DNA from: Salinigranum halophilum
GTDB taxonomy: Archaea > Halobacteriota > Halobacteria > Halobacteriales > Haloferacaceae
Length of the DNA stretch: 64,000 bases
NCBI RefSeq assembly: GCF_007004735.1
Contig: NZ_ML660182.1
Location: 552,130-616,129, forward strand
Direction of reading: 5' to 3'
Below, piece after piece: positions 16,270 to 25,154 of this stretch (positions within the stretch are counted from its first letter, which is position 1; the number at the start of each line of letters is the position of its first letter). The translations under genes were made by a program, and so were the position numbers. The notes beneath the pieces were generated by a model that was not told the DNA's origin, did not search any database, and was given only the letters and a program-made list of their open reading frames with translations.

Positions 16270-18198
16270 CTAGCGCGGCTGAAGCGGGAGTTCGACGTGC
16301 GTCGGGTGCGTCGCGCTGTGGTGGACGGTGTTGGTCGCCACGACGGGGTCGGCGTCGTCCGCGCCGCCGTACAGCGCCTCGCCGGTGTTGTGGTTGACGT
16401 CGTACCGCGGGAAGTTCGACGAGGAGACGTCGAGTCGGATGCGGTGGCCTTTCTCGAACACGTTCGCCGTCGGGTACGGCTCCATGTAGTACTCGTACAC
16501 CTCCCCCGGTTCGACGGGGTCGGGTTCGTCGCGGTAGCCGCGGAAGCGACCCCGGCAGATGGAGTCACAGAGGTTCAGCGCGTAGCCGTCGGGGTAGTCG
16601 TCGCTCGCGGGATACTCGTCGATGAGCTTCGCGGTGAAGTCGGTGTCCGCCGCGTCCGTCTCGCCGTAGACGCGAACCCGGATGGGGCCGGCGACGACGA
16701 CGTCCTCGTCGAGCGGTTCGGTTCGGAACGTCAGCACGTCGTCGCGGGCTTCGAGTGGTTCCCCCTGGCCGTCCCCCCAGACCCACTCGTGCTCGCGCTG
16801 GTCGAACGGCCCCCGACCGACGAAGTCGATGAGCTTGCGGTCACCGAGCGGGTACGCACCCACCGACTCCTCGCGCGGTTCGTACGTGAGATACGACGAG
16901 GAGTTGCCGCCGACCGACGGAACCGGGTCGAGCGGGTCGTACTCGTAGCTCGTCGACGAGTCCTCCTCGTCCGGTTCCTCGGCTGTGAGCGTCCCGTCCG
17001 CGTGAGCGTAGTACCGCGTGAACTCGGTCTCCGCGGGCGGCCACTCCTCCGACGAGCGCCACTCCCCGCCGTGGAAGAGCAGGCCGTCTTCGGTCTTCCG
17101 GCCGTCGCCAGTCCCCATCAGGAAGTACTGGACGGTCGGTTCGTCGGCGAAGGCGTCATCGCCCTTGAGGTACTGGTCGAAGAAGCGGAGGCGTGTCTCT
17201 CGGTACTGCTTGACGGCGTCGTCGCCGAACGCGAGGTCGCCCGCGGTCGGGACTTCCCACGTCAACGGGGGATACAGAAGGGTCTCGGAGTGGTCGTGCC
17301 CACCGGGGAGGCGTGCGAGGTGGGTCCACGGGCCGACAATGAGGTAGTGGTCCTCGTCTTTCCGCTCGCTCAACCCGACGAAGTTGTCGCAGGTCGCCTT
17401 GGTGTACGAGTCGTACCACCCGCCCGAGTAGACGGTGGGGACGTCCGCCGACTCGTCGTAGTAGCGCTCGAAGTTGACGCCGGGGTTCTGCCACAGGTCG
17501 TCGCTCGCCGCGCCCGTCTCCATGATGTCGAACGCCCACTCGTCGTAGTCGGGCAGTTCCGCGAGGGCCGTCTCGCCTCGCCGGGGTGGCCAGTCTTCGA
17601 GTACCTCCCGGACGTCGACGTCGGCGAAGACCTGCTGGACCTCGGGGTCGGCGAGCGACTCGTGGGCGAACCCCGCTCCCAAGGTGTAGGCCCAACAGAG
17701 CCACCGGAGTTCGAAGGCCCCGTTGTGCCGGAACGTCGCCTTGCGCGCGTTGGCCGCGCCCATGTTGACGAACATTCCACTCAGGCCGTCGGGGTCCTGT
17801 GTGGCGAGGGCGTTCTGGACCCACGCGCCGTAGGAGGTGCCGAGTGTGGCGACCTGGCCGTCACAGAACGGCTGGTCGGCGAGCCACTCGACGGTGTCCG
17901 CACCGTCTTCGGCCTCCGTCGCACAGATGTAGAAGTCGCCCTCGCTGTCGAACCTCCCCCGGACGTCCTGGATGGCGACGACGTAGCCGCGAGAGGCGTA
18001 CCACTCGCCGTGGCGGCCCTGCGCGCCGCGCTTGCCGTACGGCGTCCGGTCCAAGAGCACGGGGAGTGGGTCGTCGACCGGTTCTCGGGTGTCGGGGTCC
18101 GCAGGTCGATAGATGTCCGTCGCGAGACGCGTACCGTCGCGCGTCTCGATCATCACGTCGAGGTCGGCGTGGACCTCGTACTCCGGTTGTGAGACCAT
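16270..18198 (-). CDS. CocE/NonD-family alpha/beta hydrolase
   Basis: A 642-residue hydrolase of the X-Pro dipeptidyl-peptidase (S15)/CocE family. The nucleophile elbow is LGTSYGA with Ser122, preceded by the oxyanion segment RTPYGKRG and IQDVRGRFDSEG. The C-terminal third is the jelly-roll domain typical of CocE. These enzymes cleave esters, amides or beta-lactams such as cocaine and glutaryl-7-ACA. I chose the ATG at 18198; a GTG 54 bases upstream would add 18 residues without family likeness. It runs opposite to the molybdenum hydroxylase operon and divergent from the second permease. A role in hydrolysing a linear intermediate is possible; there is no export signal. Confidence 0.88.
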   Translation of the reverse strand: MVSQPEYEVHADLDVMIETRDGTRLATDIYRPADPDTREPVDDPLPVLLDRTPYGKRGAQGRHGEWYASRGYVVAIQDVRGRFDSEGDFYICATEAEDGADTVEWLADQPFCDGQVATLGTSYGAWVQNALATQDPDGLSGMFVNMGAANARKATFRHNGAFELRWLCWAYTLGAGFAHESLADPEVQQVFADVDVREVLEDWPPRRGETALAELPDYDEWAFDIMETGAASDDLWQNPGVNFERYYDESADVPTVYSGGWYDSYTKATCDNFVGLSERKDEDHYLIVGPWTHLARLPGGHDHSETLLYPPLTWEVPTAGDLAFGDDAVKQYRETRLRFFDQYLKGDDAFADEPTVQYFLMGTGDGRKTEDGLLFHGGEWRSSEEWPPAETEFTRYYAHADGTLTAEEPDEEDSSTSYEYDPLDPVPSVGGNSSSYLTYEPREESVGAYPLGDRKLIDFVGRGPFDQREHEWVWGDGQGEPLEARDDVLTFRTEPLDEDVVVAGPIRVRVYGETDAADTDFTAKLIDEYPASDDYPDGYALNLCDSICRGRFRGYRDEPDPVEPGEVYEYYMEPYPTANVFEKGHRIRLDVSSSNFPRYDVNHNTGEALYGGADDADPVVATNTVHHSATHPTHVELPLQPR

Positions 18199-18252
18199 GA
18201 TGTCACGGACCAGGGAGACCGTCAAGTAACTTGTGACCGGGGCCACCTGCAC

Positions 18253-18428
18253 GGGTCCCCGTCCGTTTTATCTCAGTACCAACAGGAAGAACGCTGAATA
18301 AAAGCCGAGTCGTGGCGTAATAAGTCGTATTCACCAATAGTTTTATCAGGAGAATCGGGGTAACGTACTGTCGACGTTTAACATATGACGCACCATAGCC
18401 CAACTCATCGGTCCAGCGAGGCGGAACC
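18253..18428. promoter_or_regulatory. Divergent promoter region, CocE hydrolase / second permease
   Basis: The gap carries GATAAAA on the reverse strand near 18266-18272, suitable for the hydrolase with a short leader, and AGTTTTATC on the plus strand near 18336-18344, which would give the permease a leader of roughly 60 bases. GAGGCGG just before the permease ATG is a weak ribosome site. I find no copy of the TGTCTCAC octamer here. Confidence 0.4.
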
Positions 18429-19964
18429 ATGAGCGACGACGCGGCGCTCCGAACCGACGGCGGGTCGTCGAGCATGGTCGAGTACGGTATCGACGACAAG
18501 CCACCGCTCGGGCAGTCGATTCTGCTCGGCGTCCAACACTGGCTGACGATGGTCGGGTCGACCATCGCCATCCCGCTCGTCCTCGCGGGGGCGGTCGGAT
18601 TCGACCCCGCGAACACGGCACAGCTCGTCGGGACGTTCTTCGTCGTCTCCGGTATCGCCACCCTGGCGCAGTCGACCATCGGGAACCGCTACCCCATCGT
18701 CCAGGGGGGGACGTTCTCGATGCTCGGCCCCGCGCTCGCCATTATCGGCGTGCTCGCGGCGAGTAACGCCTCCCCGACGGTGATGATGCGCGAACTCCAG
18801 GGAGCCATCATCGTCGCCGGGGCCGCCGAGGTGCTCATCGGCTATCTCGGCATCTTCGGCCGGCTCAAGCGGTTCATCGGCCCACTCGTCATCAGCGTGG
18901 TCATCGCCCTCATCGGACTGGCGCTCATCAGCGTCCCGCAGATCATCAGCGCCTCACAGAACTGGTACCTCGCGGGGCTGACGCTCGTCCTCATCGTCCT
19001 GTTCTCACAGTATCTCGACGGCTACTCGCGCGTGTTCAAACTGTTCCCCGTGCTGTTGGGTCTCGGTGGCGCGTACCTGCTCGCGGTGGTGCTCTCCGTC
19101 GCCGGCGTCGCGAACCTGGTCAACCTGGGCGTTGTCGCGGAGGCACCCGCCGTCCGACCCATCGTCCCCTTCCAGTGGGGGATGCCGCTGTTCACCGGGT
19201 CGTTCGTCGTCGGTATGTTCGCCGGGATGCTCGCGTCGGCCATCGAGAGCTTCGGCGACTACCACTCCGTCGCCCGGATGGCCGGTGAGGGTGCGCCCAA
19301 CTCCCGTCGGGTCAACCACGGCCTCGGCATGGAGGGGTTCGGCAACATCTTCGCGGGCATCATGGGCACTGGTAACGGCTCCACGTCGTACACCGAGAAC
19401 ATCGGTGCCATCGGCATCACCGGCGTCGCCTCCCGGTACGTCGTTCAGGTCGGGTCCGTCGTGATGATCGTCGTCGGCTACGTCGGCGCGTTCGGCGCGC
19501 TCGTGACGACCATCCCGAACGCCATCGTCGGTGGGCTCTTCCTGGCGATGTTCGCACAGATCGTCGGCGTCGGGCTCTCACAGCTCCAGTACGTCAACCT
19601 CAACCAGAACCGTAACGTGTTCGTCCTCGGCTTCGGGCTGTTCGCCGGGCTCTCCATCCCGCAGTACATCTCGAACGTCCAGGGCGCGGAGACGACGCTC
19701 CAGGCCGGTCTCTCGTCGGTGCCGGTCCTCGGTGCCGTCCTCGGTATCCCCGCGGTCGCAGAGACCATCGGTATCATCATGGGTACGCCCATCGCCGTCG
19801 GTGGCATCGCGGCGTTCGTCCTCGACAACACCATCCCCGGCAGCCGCGACGAGCGCGGACTGACCGCGTGGGAGGATATCACCGAGGACGACGACGCGTT
19901 CGTCCCGCTCCACGAGCGCCTCCTCGGCCGGGAGACGCCCGAGTCGGACATCGCCGGCGACTGA
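18429..19964 (+). CDS. NCS2-family nucleobase permease, paralogue 2
   Basis: A 511-residue membrane protein of the xanthine/uracil permease family with about 12-14 helices. The N-terminal VEYGIDDKPP then LGVQHWLTM closely parallels the permease at 7-8.4 kb, so the two arose by duplication. The substrate-site region reads ASAIESFGDYHSVAR, where the first paralogue has TAIETIGDISG. The later NGSTSYTENIGAIGIT replaces the paralogue's NTSFSQNVG. The differences in both signature regions suggest different ligands. The gene is followed on the same strand by a small membrane protein and the hydantoinase-like enzyme, fitting uptake of the ring substrate. Confidence 0.92.
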   Translation: MSDDAALRTDGGSSSMVEYGIDDKPPLGQSILLGVQHWLTMVGSTIAIPLVLAGAVGFDPANTAQLVGTFFVVSGIATLAQSTIGNRYPIVQGGTFSMLGPALAIIGVLAASNASPTVMMRELQGAIIVAGAAEVLIGYLGIFGRLKRFIGPLVISVVIALIGLALISVPQIISASQNWYLAGLTLVLIVLFSQYLDGYSRVFKLFPVLLGLGGAYLLAVVLSVAGVANLVNLGVVAEAPAVRPIVPFQWGMPLFTGSFVVGMFAGMLASAIESFGDYHSVARMAGEGAPNSRRVNHGLGMEGFGNIFAGIMGTGNGSTSYTENIGAIGITGVASRYVVQVGSVVMIVVGYVGAFGALVTTIPNAIVGGLFLAMFAQIVGVGLSQLQYVNLNQNRNVFVLGFGLFAGLSIPQYISNVQGAETTLQAGLSSVPVLGAVLGIPAVAETIGIIMGTPIAVGGIAAFVLDNTIPGSRDERGLTAWEDITEDDDAFVPLHERLLGRETPESDIAGD

Positions 19965-20045
19965 ACGAACGAGACCGTCGCCGTCGGCAGCACTCCTTCG
20001 TGACCGTCTCACAACTGCAAAGTGCGTCCACGCCGACGCCCGAGT

Positions 20046-20489
20046 ATGAACGACGACGCGGAGCGGGCGACGGAGACGACCATCACGCGGATGGCACTCC
20101 GCCCGGGTGGCTGGATCGGCTACGACGACGACACCGTGTTCGTCCAGCCGGCGGACGAACAGGGGTTCAAAGTCACCCGGGGCGACATCGCTCGTATCAC
20201 GCTCAATCCCGTCGAGTGGGACCTCGCCGTGATGAGCCTCCTGCTCGTTGGCATCGGTGCGTACGTCGTCGCGACGCGGAACCCGCTGGTCGGCATCGGC
20301 TTCGTGCTCGTCGGCTGCTGGAGCCTCTACCGGACGTACACGAAGCGATACGAGCTCGTGCTGTACGTCGACGACCAGCCGAAGCCCGTCTCGGTCTACC
20401 CGACGTACCCGAAAGAGTGTCACCGGACGCTCGGGGAGTTGATTCGAGCGGCGGACGGAAAAGAACACGCTGGGGCCGAGTCGACGTGA
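20046..20489 (+). CDS. Small membrane protein of unknown function
   Basis: A 147-residue protein I do not recognise. Residues 1-56 are soluble and include GGWIGYDDDTVFVQPADEQG, which looks like a small beta domain. Two hydrophobic helices follow at about 58-76 and 80-96, and then a soluble tail with VDDQPKPVSVYPTYPKE. The shape resembles membrane-anchored PH-like proteins, but that is only an impression. It sits between the permease and the hydantoinase-like gene on the same strand, so it may be co-transcribed. I used the ATG at 20046; the frame is open further upstream without a better start. Confidence 0.7.
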   Translation: MNDDAERATETTITRMALRPGGWIGYDDDTVFVQPADEQGFKVTRGDIARITLNPVEWDLAVMSLLLVGIGAYVVATRNPLVGIGFVLVGCWSLYRTYTKRYELVLYVDDQPKPVSVYPTYPKECHRTLGELIRAADGKEHAGAEST

Positions 20490-20510
20490 CTCGCACCGCT
20501 CGCTACACGT

Positions 20511-20522
20511 AATTATATATAC
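20511..20522 (+). promoter_or_regulatory. TATA box of the hydantoinase-like gene
   Basis: AATTATATATAC is centred about 29 bases before the ATG at 20546. This is the strongest TATA element in the catabolic island and decides for the ATG over a TTG at 20525. Confidence 0.7.
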
Positions 20523-20545
20523 TCTTGCGGGGAACTGCGCATGTC

Positions 20546-21976
20546 ATGACAGCCGAGGCTGCGGACTTACGAGTCACGAACGCGCGGGTCGTCACCCCGA
20601 GCGGGACAATCGACGGCGGCGTCGCCGCGAAGGACGGGAAGATCGTCGCGGTCGGGACCGAGGCGAACCTGCCCGACGCCGACGAGGAGATCGACGCGGA
20701 GGGGAACTACCTCGTGCCGGGGTTCATCGACCCCCACGTCCACTGGGGGCTCTCCCGATACGAGTTCGACTACCACGAGGGCCTCGCCCACGACTTCGAG
20801 ACCGAAACGAGAGGAGCGGTCCACGGCGGCGTCACCAGCGTCGTGAACTTCCTGCTGCAACCCGACCCCTACCTCCCGGACATGGACTTCTTCCGTTCCG
20901 TGGGGGAGGAGAACTCCTACATCGACTTCGCGTACCACGCCATCGTCCACCAGGACCACCACGTCGCAGAGATCGAAGGCCTCGCCGAGGAGGGTATCCG
21001 CTCGTTCAAGGTCTTCTTCAACTGGTACAAACACGCCTCGCCGGAGTTAGGCATCGACCACTCCGACGCCGGTCGAACCTACAGAGTCCTCGACAAGGTG
21101 TCGGAGATGCCCAACGGCATCGTGATGTTCCACGCGGAGAACGAGGACCTGGCGTACGAACTCCGCCAGGACCTGATGGAGGAGGGACGGAACGACCTCG
21201 AAGCCTGGACCGAGGCCTCGCCCAACGTGGCGGAGGCGATGCAGATCGAGCAGATCGCCATGCTCACCGAGTACACCGACTCGCGGTCGTACATCGTCCA
21301 CATGAGCACGGGCGAGGGCGTCGACATCTGCGAGCGCTACCAGGACAAGGGCGTGAACATCCACGCCGAGACCCTACCCGCCTTCTTATCGCACACGAAA
21401 CACGACACCGAACTCGGCACGTGGGGGAAGATTTCGCCGCCGCTCCGAGGCGACGCGAGCGTCAAGCGACTCTGGGAGGGCATCCGCACCGGGGTCGTCG
21501 ACTACGTCGGCACGGACCACTGCCCGCACAAGATCGAATTCAAGGAGAAGGGTGAGGGTAAACACGGCGACATGTGGGAGGCCATCCCCGGCGACAACAA
21601 CGGCATCGAGTACCTCCTGCCCGTGATGATGTCCGAGGGCGTGAACAAGAACCGTATCTCGATGGAGCGTTGCGTCGAGGTCTGTTCGACGAACAACGCC
21701 AAGCGCTGGGGGCTCTACCCACGGAAGGGTGCCATCGCCGAGGGCTCCGACGCCGACATGGTCATCGTCGACCTCGAGAAGTCGGCTGTCGTCGACGACG
21801 ACTTCTACCACACGATGGAACCGGGCTACTCGACGTTCCACGGGATGGAACTGACGGGCCTCCCGACCCACACCATCGTCGGCGGTGAGGTCGTCGTCGA
21901 AGAGGGCGAACTCCTCGCCGACAAGGGTGGCCGCGACTACCTGCCCCGGTACGACGAGGGCGTCCCGAGTAACTGA
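20546..21976 (+). CDS. Dihydropyrimidinase/hydantoinase-like amidohydrolase
   Basis: A 476-residue cyclic amidohydrolase. Metal ligands appear as PGFIDPHVHWG (His64, His66), the carboxylated Lys155 in IRSFKVFFNW, His in MFHAENED and IVHMST, and Asp in VGTDHCPH. This full set is that of dihydropyrimidinase, hydantoinase, allantoinase and enamidase, enzymes that open cyclic amides. The exact ring is not readable from sequence. Together with the molybdenum hydroxylase and NCS2 permeases it supports a catabolic route for a nucleobase-like or pyridine-like ring. The upstream TTG reading is rejected in favour of the ATG with a TATA box 29 bases before it. Confidence 0.9.
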   Translation: MTAEAADLRVTNARVVTPSGTIDGGVAAKDGKIVAVGTEANLPDADEEIDAEGNYLVPGFIDPHVHWGLSRYEFDYHEGLAHDFETETRGAVHGGVTSVVNFLLQPDPYLPDMDFFRSVGEENSYIDFAYHAIVHQDHHVAEIEGLAEEGIRSFKVFFNWYKHASPELGIDHSDAGRTYRVLDKVSEMPNGIVMFHAENEDLAYELRQDLMEEGRNDLEAWTEASPNVAEAMQIEQIAMLTEYTDSRSYIVHMSTGEGVDICERYQDKGVNIHAETLPAFLSHTKHDTELGTWGKISPPLRGDASVKRLWEGIRTGVVDYVGTDHCPHKIEFKEKGEGKHGDMWEAIPGDNNGIEYLLPVMMSEGVNKNRISMERCVEVCSTNNAKRWGLYPRKGAIAEGSDADMVIVDLEKSAVVDDDFYHTMEPGYSTFHGMELTGLPTHTIVGGEVVVEEGELLADKGGRDYLPRYDEGVPSN

Positions 21977-22301
21977 GCGCGTCTGCGACACCCGCCGAAG
22001 TTCATTTATTTCTGTATAGAAACGGCCCAGCCGTCGATTTCACACCGACGCATCGCGGAATCGGCGAATCGCCGAGAAACCGGCCGAAACACCGTTTTGC
22101 GGCCTGTGACGTCGCCTCTTAGGTCGTCAGTGCGCCGGTGTCTGTGCTCACAGTGATACTCCTCGCTCTGGCGCAAATCAGTTGACGTGAGCGTCAAGCA
22201 GGCGAGATGCGAGCGTCTGCGACACACGACGCGGTCTCCGCTCGACGGCCTCGTTCTCCGAAAGCGTTAGAGAAGTTCTTGTACTACTCGGTCGTCGCGG
22301 C
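21977..22301. other. Intergenic region with two palindromes and a short direct repeat
   Basis: This 325-base gap between two convergent genes has no supported ORF. It contains TCGGCGA-A-TCGCCGA (22061-22075), TTGACG-TGAG-CGTCAA (22182-22197), and two copies of GCGTCTGCGACAC (near 21979 and 22210). These may be terminators, protein sites or remnants. A T-rich TTCATTTATTTCTG near 22001 could terminate the hydantoinase-like transcript. Confidence 0.45.
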
Positions 22302-23162
22302 CTACTCCACCCACAGCGACGCGAACGAGTCGAAGAAGTCCTCGCCGGTGTTCACGAGCGCGTGTGTCGCCCGGAGGTCGCTCGCGCGCTCGGCCACCTC
22401 CCCGGTGAACTGGTCGAGACGCGACCGGTACTGCTGGGCGAGTCGCCCGCCGAAGTAGGTGCGGAGTTCCTGTTCGGTCTCGGGCTCCTCGAAGACCGTA
22501 TCGCCCATGACGTCGGGGTCGAGTTCGTCCGGAGAGAGGACCTGTGCCGTCACGAGTTCGTTCCGCGCGAGCGCCGCCAGCCCCTCCTCGATGTCGTCGA
22601 GGTCACCGAGGAAGTCAGAGAGGACGACGACGAGCGACCGGCTGGAGATGCTCGTGGTGTAGCTCTCGAGGGCGTTGCGGAAGTCGGTCCGTCCGCCGAG
22701 TTCCTGTTCGTTCAGGAGGTCGATGACCCGGAGGAGTTCGCCGCTGTTGGAGCGGCCGGTGTCGAGGCGCTCGTAGTCGTCGCCGAACACCGAGAACCGA
22801 AAGTCGTTGTTCTCCTGTGCGGTGAGGTAACAGAAGCCGAGCCCGAGCTTCGCCGCGTACTCGAACTTGTGCTCGTCGCCCGCGCCGAAGTCCATCGACG
22901 ACGAGGAGTCGACGAGGACGTGCACCGTGAGGTTGCGCTCTTCTTCGTACTGTTTGATGAAGTACTCCTCCGTCCGCGCGTAGAGCTTCCAGTCGATGAG
23001 GCGCGTGTCGTCACCGGGCGCGTAGCGTCGATAGTCCGAGAACGTGAGTCCCTCGCCGATGTCGGGCGACTCCTGTTCACCCTGATGCTGAGAGGTGGTC
23101 TCGCGCTTCATCGACGAGTCGAAGCGGTCGAGTTCGTCGAGGAAGCCGGGGTCGATGGTCAT
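22302..23162 (-). CDS. DUF58 (VWA-like) protein
   Basis: A 286-residue soluble protein. The family signature FSDYRRYAPGDDTRLIDWKL is at residues 41-60, followed by a von Willebrand A-like core with the MIDAS sequence VDSSSSM (Asp85, Ser87, Ser89). DUF58 proteins are nearly always encoded with MoxR AAA+ ATPases and are thought to be their metal-dependent partners or adaptors. It is the last gene of a six-gene minus-strand operon, starting one base after the MoxR stop. No transmembrane segment is seen, unlike many bacterial DUF58 proteins. Confidence 0.93.
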   Translation of the reverse strand: MTIDPGFLDELDRFDSSMKRETTSQHQGEQESPDIGEGLTFSDYRRYAPGDDTRLIDWKLYARTEEYFIKQYEEERNLTVHVLVDSSSSMDFGAGDEHKFEYAAKLGLGFCYLTAQENNDFRFSVFGDDYERLDTGRSNSGELLRVIDLLNEQELGGRTDFRNALESYTTSISSRSLVVVLSDFLGDLDDIEEGLAALARNELVTAQVLSPDELDPDVMGDTVFEEPETEQELRTYFGGRLAQQYRSRLDQFTGEVAERASDLRATHALVNTGEDFFDSFASLWVE

Positions 23163-23163
23163 C

Positions 23164-24105
23164 TCAGCTGGCCTGTGCGACGATGGATTCCACCACGTCG
23201 TCGGCGTCTAGCCCCTCGCGTTCGGCGCGGAAGTCGATGATGATGCGGTGACGGAGGACCGGCGCGGCCATCGCCGCGATGTCCTCCCACTTGACGTGGG
23301 TCCGCCCCTGCAGGAACGCCCGGGCCTTCCCCGTCAGGACGAGCGCCATACTCGCCCGCGGACTCGCGCCGTACTCGATCTGGTCGTGCTCGCGGGTCGC
23401 CCGCGCCAGGTTCACCGCCCGGTCGCGGAGGTCGTCGGCGATGGGCACCTCCCTGACGAGCTGTTGGACCTCCTGAATCTCCTCGCGGCTGAGCACACGC
23501 TCGACGTCGGGGACCCGTCCGCCTTCGGTGTACAGGCGGACGATCTGTCGCTCCTCCTCGAAGGAGGGGTAGTCGACGAGTATCTTGAGGAGGAACCGGT
23601 CGGTCTGGGCCTCGGGCAGCGCGTAGGTACCACCCTGGTCGATGGGGTTCTGGGTGGCGAGGATGAAGAAGGGCCGGGGGAGGTCGTACGTCTCGCCCGC
23701 CGCGGTCACCTGTTTCTCCTGCATCGCTTCGAGGAGCGCCGCCTGCGTCTTGGGTGTGGCGCGGTTGATCTCGTCGGCGAGGACGATGTTCGCGAACACC
23801 GGACCCTTCTCGAAGACGAACTCCCGGTCGCCGTCCGTCTCGCGGATGATTTCGGTACCCGTGATGTCGGAGGGCATCAGGTCCGGCGTGTTCTGAATGC
23901 GCGAGAACTGCAGGTCCGTCACCTCCGAGAGGGTCCGGATCATCGACGTCTTGCCGAGTCCGGGGTTCGATTCGAGCAGCGCGTTCCCGTCGGCGAGGAC
24001 ACAGACCAGGAGTTGTTCGATGACGTCCGTCTGGCCGACGATGCGCTTTCCGACTTCTTCACGGACCTGACTCAGCTTCGACTGGAGATGTTCGATATCA
24101 CTCAT
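23164..24105 (-). CDS. MoxR-family AAA+ ATPase
   Basis: A 313-residue AAA+ ATPase. Walker A is ESNPGLGKTSM (residues 45-55), Walker B is LADEINRATPKTQ, and sensor 1 is FFILATQNP. The C-terminal lid domain ends with WEDIAAMAAPVLRHRI, typical of MoxR. MoxR ATPases act as chaperones or remodelers that load metal or assemble complexes with VWA-domain partners. It overlaps the upstream membrane-protein gene by four bases and is followed by the DUF58 gene, so all subunits should be made in proportion. The target complex is unknown. Confidence 0.95.
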   Translation of the reverse strand: MSDIEHLQSKLSQVREEVGKRIVGQTDVIEQLLVCVLADGNALLESNPGLGKTSMIRTLSEVTDLQFSRIQNTPDLMPSDITGTEIIRETDGDREFVFEKGPVFANIVLADEINRATPKTQAALLEAMQEKQVTAAGETYDLPRPFFILATQNPIDQGGTYALPEAQTDRFLLKILVDYPSFEEERQIVRLYTEGGRVPDVERVLSREEIQEVQQLVREVPIADDLRDRAVNLARATREHDQIEYGASPRASMALVLTGKARAFLQGRTHVKWEDIAAMAAPVLRHRIIIDFRAEREGLDADDVVESIVAQAS

Positions 24106-25154
24106 GTATCGCTATCGTCTGTTTCGCGTATCTGCAGGTTGTACTCCCGGATGAGTTCGGCGTCCTCGAGCTGTTCGCTCTCGGCGAACCCGGCCTCCTG
24201 TCCCTCGACGTCGCCGCTGCCGGCGAACCCACTCGAATCGTACGCCGCGGCGGCGCTCTCGCTCCCGTCGTCGCCGCCTCCCTGTGTCGAGAGCGTCGTG
24301 TTCAACGTCTCCTCGCCCGCCGAGACGTCTTCGGGGTCGCCCAGCACACCGCTGGCGTCCTGGAGCCCCTCGTACTCGGAGGTCCTGTCGCTCCCGTCGA
24401 CGCCCTCGTCGGCGTTGAAGTCGCGGACGTCGAGGTCGACCACCGCCACCTGGATGCTGGCGAGGCTCACCACGGAGATGACGACCACGGTCAGGAGGAC
24501 GCGCTTGACGTTCACGAGGCCGATGCTCGACGTCCGACCGAGGCGTGCGAGGACGTCCTCGTAGAGCGCGAGCGCCATCCGGGAGTCCCGGCCCGCCCTG
24601 ACGGTGTCGCGGGCCGTCCGCAACGCGTCCTGCACGCCCGGGTTCGCCCCCTCGAACTGCTCGACGAGCGGGCGGCGCGTCCGCGCGATGACCTCGCCGA
24701 CGAAGACGGCGACCCCCGCGAGGAGGCCGACGACGACAGACGTCTGCAACGGTGCGGGCGGCGCGCCGGTGTACCCCACGATGGCGTCGAAGACGACGCG
24801 CGGCCACGGGAGCGTTGTCGGGAGCTGTTCGGGCTTCGTCACTTGGAGGAGGAGGTTCACCACGAGCACCGCGAGGGCGGCGTCGACGGCGGCGTAGATG
24901 ACGGCGACCTTGTACCCCTCACGGCGGACCTCCGCGAGCGCACGCTGCATCCGGGTCTCGGGGGAGGCTCCCGACTCGGTGGCCGCGCGCTGCTTCTGGA
25001 GGGCCGCGCGGTACTGGTCGTCCTGTGCGGCCTGGGCACGTTCGCGGCGTTCGGCCTGGTCGCGCTCGCTCGCGGCACGGTTCCGCTGGCGACGGCGCTC
25101 GAGCCAGCCCTGGTTCTCACCCCCGTCCTGTCGGGGGGCGTCGTTCCCGTCCAT
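24102..25154 (-). CDS. Membrane protein of unknown function in the MoxR operon
   Basis: A 350-residue protein I cannot assign to a function. Residues 15-75 are a highly charged, Arg/Gln-rich, probably helical cytoplasmic segment. Three transmembrane helices are likely at about 81-104, 138-158 and 216-238. The last 110 residues are acidic and low in complexity (GGGDDGSESAAAAYDSSG), probably outside the membrane or disordered. It overlaps MoxR by four bases and the coiled-coil gene by one base, so it is an integral part of the operon. It may anchor the ATPase to the membrane; that is inference. Confidence 0.8.
   Translation of the reverse strand: MDGNDAPRQDGGENQGWLERRRQRNRAASERDQAERRERAQAAQDDQYRAALQKQRAATESGASPETRMQRALAEVRREGYKVAVIYAAVDAALAVLVVNLLLQVTKPEQLPTTLPWPRVVFDAIVGYTGAPPAPLQTSVVVGLLAGVAVFVGEVIARTRRPLVEQFEGANPGVQDALRTARDTVRAGRDSRMALALYEDVLARLGRTSSIGLVNVKRVLLTVVVISVVSLASIQVAVVDLDVRDFNADEGVDGSDRTSEYEGLQDASGVLGDPEDVSAGEETLNTTLSTQGGGDDGSESAAAAYDSSGFAGSGDVEGQEAGFAESEQLEDAELIREYNLQIRETDDSDT

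Noticed and set aside
22006-22227. 73-codon minus-strand ORF in the gap after the hydantoinase-like gene
   Set aside because: It is Arg/His/Cys-rich, unlike haloarchaeal proteins, and spans two palindromes. No promoter is placed for it.
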